Origin: Sphingomicrobium clamense
Lineage (GTDB): Bacteria > Pseudomonadota > Alphaproteobacteria > Sphingomonadales > Sphingomonadaceae
Direction: 5' to 3'
Length of the DNA stretch: 64,000 bases
Assembly: GCF_019264355.1 (NCBI RefSeq)
Contig: NZ_JAHVAH010000001.1
Location: forward strand, 356,001 to 420,000
Numbering within the stretch: position 1 is the stretch's first letter; the number at the start of each line of letters is the position of its first letter. Below, piece after piece: positions 62,269 to 64,000 of the stretch. Under the pieces are notes generated by a model. The model worked only from the letters and a program-made list of their open reading frames with translations. It had not been told where the DNA came from and searched no databases. The translations under genes and the position numbers were made by a program.

Positions 62269-63155
62269 AGGCCCTCCGGATCCTTGAGGCCCTCGCGGCG
62301 GTGCGCGGCGACGAGCGTGTTGCGAAGGAGCATGGCGATGGTCATCGGACCGACACCGCCCGGCACCGGCGTGATGGCGGCGGCTTTCTCGGCAGCTTCT
62401 TCATAGGCGACGTCGCCGACCAGCTTGCCTTTCGCACCTTCCTCGGCGGGCGGAAGGCGGTTGATGCCGACGTCGATAACAGTCGCGCCGGGCTTGACCC
62501 AGTCGCCCTTCACCATCTCCGCGCGGCCCACGGCGGCGACAAGAATATCCGCGCTCTTGGCCAGTTCGGGAAGGTTTTTCGTGCGGCTGTGGGCGATGGT
62601 GACGGTGGCGTTCTCCGACAGGAGAAGCTGCGCCATCGGCTTGCCGACGATGTTGGAGCGGCCGATGACGACCGCGTGAAGGCCCGACAGGTCGCCATGC
62701 TGCTGCTTGAGCAGGTGGATGCAGCCATAAGGCGTGCAGGGCACCATCGCATCCTGCCCGACGCTGAGGCGACCGGCGTTGATGACATGGAATCCGTCGA
62801 CATCCTTGGACGGATCGATTTCGCCGATCACCTCGTCCTCGTCGAGATGACCCGGCAGCGGCAGCTGGACGAGAATGCCATCGACCGCGGGGTCGCCATT
62901 CAATTGGTCGATCAGCGCGAGCAGTTCGGCCTGGCTCGTGTCGTCGGGCAGGCGGTGCGTGAAGCTTTCCATGCCTGCCGCCACGGTCGCCTTGCCCTTG
63001 GAGCCGACATAGACCTGGCTGGCGGGGTCTTCGCCGACGAGCACGACGGCGAGACCGGGGGTGCGCCCCGTCTTCTCCTTGAAGGCGGCGACGCCCTCGG
63101 CCACCCGCTCGCGGACGCGAAGGGCTTCGGCCTTGCCGTCGATGCGGGCGCTCAT
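62265..63155 (-). CDS. folD: Bifunctional methylenetetrahydrofolate dehydrogenase/cyclohydrolase FolD
   Basis: A 296-residue enzyme for one-carbon interconversion (5,10-methylene-THF to 10-formyl-THF with NADP). Motifs are [19 protein letters not shown] (with catalytic Lys in the YVxxKxK segment, here Y-V-G-S-K-G-K), QLPLPGH, the Rossmann [15 protein letters not shown] and the end [15 protein letters not shown]. It begins in an ATGA overlap with the yggT-like gene and ends in another with marC. An in-frame extension to 63464 lies in the yggT gene and is rejected. Confidence 0.96.
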   Translation of the reverse strand: MSARIDGKAEALRVRERVAEGVAAFKEKTGRTPGLAVVLVGEDPASQVYVGSKGKATVAAGMESFTHRLPDDTSQAELLALIDQLNGDPAVDGILVQLPLPGHLDEDEVIGEIDPSKDVDGFHVINAGRLSVGQDAMVPCTPYGCIHLLKQQHGDLSGLHAVVIGRSNIVGKPMAQLLLSENATVTIAHSRTKNLPELAKSADILVAAVGRAEMVKGDWVKPGATVIDVGINRLPPAEEGAKGKLVGDVAYEEAAEKAAAITPVPGGVGPMTIAMLLRNTLVAAHRREGLKDPEGL

Positions 63156-63460
63156 CGGATCAGAGTCGCGCCGGTTTCGGCGAGGATCCCGGGCAGGATC
63201 GCGCGCTGCATGATGATGATGGCGAACAGCATGACCATCGGTGACAGGTCGATCATGCCGAAGTCGGGCATGATCTTGCGGATCGGCCGGTAGATGGGCG
63301 CCGTGATGCGTTCGAGCACTTCGGAAATGGTGCGCACGACATTGCTGGTCGGATTGATCACGCCGAAGACGAGCAACCAGGACAGGATGACCTGCCCGAT
63401 GATCACCCAGAAGAGGACGTCGAGCGCGATATAGAGGATTTGGACGATGGCTAGGATCAT
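63152..63460 (-). CDS. YggT-family membrane protein
   Basis: A 102-residue protein. The ATG at 63460 is preferred over an upstream in-frame start at 63496 because it opens the YggT domain ([20 protein letters not shown]). Two to three transmembrane helices and the typical [24 protein letters not shown] block are present. YggT proteins are linked to cell division/osmotic adaptation in some bacteria. It is the first gene of the yggT–folD–marC operon. Confidence 0.9.
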   Translation of the reverse strand: MILAIVQILYIALDVLFWVIIGQVILSWLLVFGVINPTSNVVRTISEVLERITAPIYRPIRKIMPDFGMIDLSPMVMLFAIIIMQRAILPGILAETGATLIR

Positions 63461-63505
63461 GCACGCTGTCCTAGCCGTGTGGGACGCCTCGCACAATGAC
63501 TCTCG

Positions 63506-64000
63506 TCAGGGGGCGAAGCGGTTTGGCTGCGCTTCGGCCAGGATCACCGCGAAGTCGTCGGCGTCGTCGGTCCATTCGTGGGTAGGAGTCCAACCGCCGG
63601 CGAGGAGCAGGGCGCGGGCGGCGCGCTTGCCATATTTGTGGCTATTCTCGGTGTGGATCGTCTCGCCCTTGGCAAAGGAGAAGGGCTGCCCCTCGATCTC
63701 GAACGAGACGTCGCGGTTGGCGACGAGGTGCATCTCGATCCGCCCGAGCATCTCGTTCCAGCGCGCTTCATGATCGAATGCGTCCTCGGGGATGGTGCCG
63801 TTCAGCTCACGATTGATGCGCGTCAGGAGGTTCTTGTTGAACGCCGCGGTGACGCCTTCGGGGTCGTCATAGGCGCGCTTCAACCGGTCGATTTCCTTCA
63901 CCCGGTCCATGCCGATCAGCAGCTTGGCCCCATCGCCAAGGATGTCGCGGAAATGGCGCAGCATGTCGGTCGCGCTGCGCGGGACGAAATTACCGATGGT
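63506..64000 (-). CDS. egtD: EgtD-like SAM-dependent methyltransferase, 5' part outside the window
   Basis: The frame is open to the last base of the window (reads TIGNFVPRSATDMLRHF at the edge), so the N-terminal half, including most of the SAM site, is missing. The visible 164 residues match the C-terminal part of EgtD/DUF2260 methyltransferases: AFNKNLLTRINREL, RWNEMLGRIEMHLV, FAKGETIHTENSHKYGK and AGGWTPTHEWTDDADDFAVILAEA. EgtD trimethylates histidine to hercynine in ergothioneine synthesis. An internal ATG at 63964 is not taken as the start. Partner genes such as egtB would lie beyond the window. Confidence 0.8.
   Translation of the reverse strand, partial: TIGNFVPRSATDMLRHFRDILGDGAKLLIGMDRVKEIDRLKRAYDDPEGVTAAFNKNLLTRINRELNGTIPEDAFDHEARWNEMLGRIEMHLVANRDVSFEIEGQPFSFAKGETIHTENSHKYGKRAARALLLAGGWTPTHEWTDDADDFAVILAEAQPNRFAP

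Overview
The window looks like chromosomal DNA from a high-GC alphaproteobacterium, most likely a member of the Sphingomonadales (Sphingomicrobium/Sphingomonas-like). This is inferred from gene content and neighbourhoods: a Tad/Cpa pilus locus with two Flp pilins, a SUV3-type helicase–S4 protein–FdxA ferredoxin cluster, a TIGR02186–TauE pair, a thiC transcription unit under a TPP riboswitch, Mpo1-like, GMC and S9 peptidase genes, and many exported or lipid-anchored proteins. Coding density is very high, with many 4-bp ATGA/TGATG overlaps and several convergent gene pairs whose 3' ends overlap. No rRNA, tRNA, insertion sequence, prophage or CRISPR array was recognised.

Layout. 1–5.3 kb: end of a small winged-helix-like gene, an FG-GAP/VCBS propeller lipoprotein, a lipoprotein-type subtilase autotransporter, a CadC-like regulator fused to a membrane domain, and a small acidic lipoprotein. 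5.3–9.8 kb: Atm1-type ABC exporter, a small membrane peptide plus PspC-like protein behind a well-matched sigma-54 promoter, an SLC13/DASS transporter, and a 49-aa membrane protein. 9.8–17.9 kb: MTA/SAH nucleosidase, BTLCP transglutaminase-like protein, PlsC-like acyltransferase, exported peroxiredoxin, GMC oxidoreductase, Mpo1-like protein, an unrecognised protein, a membrane protein with a degenerate archaemetzincin-like domain, a DUF3253 protein and an exported unknown. 18.0–18.9 kb: an AT-richer islet with a Doc-type Fic gene apparently separated from its own C-terminal domain by in-frame stops. 18.9–24.4 kb: thiC with a TPP riboswitch and a small membrane protein, an MBL-fold lipoprotein, and an S9 peptidase. 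24.4–28.5 kb: two-component system, EF-hand protein, MipA/OmpV. 28.5–39.2 kb: ferredoxin, S4 protein, helicase, M23 peptidase, TauE plus TIGR02186, a HerA-like ATPase, and an NfrB-like glycosyltransferase with an outer-membrane partner.

40.2–54.8 kb is a complete-looking Tad (tight adherence) type IVc pilus locus on the plus strand: flp1, flp2, cpaB, cpaC, a Gly/Ala-rich lipoprotein, a TadG-like protein, two TadE-like pseudopilins, cpaE/tadZ, cpaF/tadA, tadB, tadC, two TPR proteins, the prepilin peptidase cpaA/tadV and a small unknown. Together these encode the pilin, its processing enzyme, the inner-membrane motor, the secretin and accessory lipoproteins. No recognisable cpaD is present.

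54.8–64 kb: rlmN, cyclopropane fatty acid synthase, a DUF418 membrane protein, a four-EF-hand exported protein, GtrA-family and STT3-like GT-C membrane proteins, a YggT–folD–marC operon with 4-bp overlaps, and the 3' part of an egtD-like gene that runs off the window.

The most interesting non-routine items are the archaemetzincin-like pseudoenzyme, the split Fic gene, the sigma-54/psp-like unit, the riboswitch-controlled small membrane protein upstream of thiC, the glycosyltransferase/outer-membrane pair resembling a reduced NfrBA system, and the variable-repeat lipoprotein in the Tad locus.
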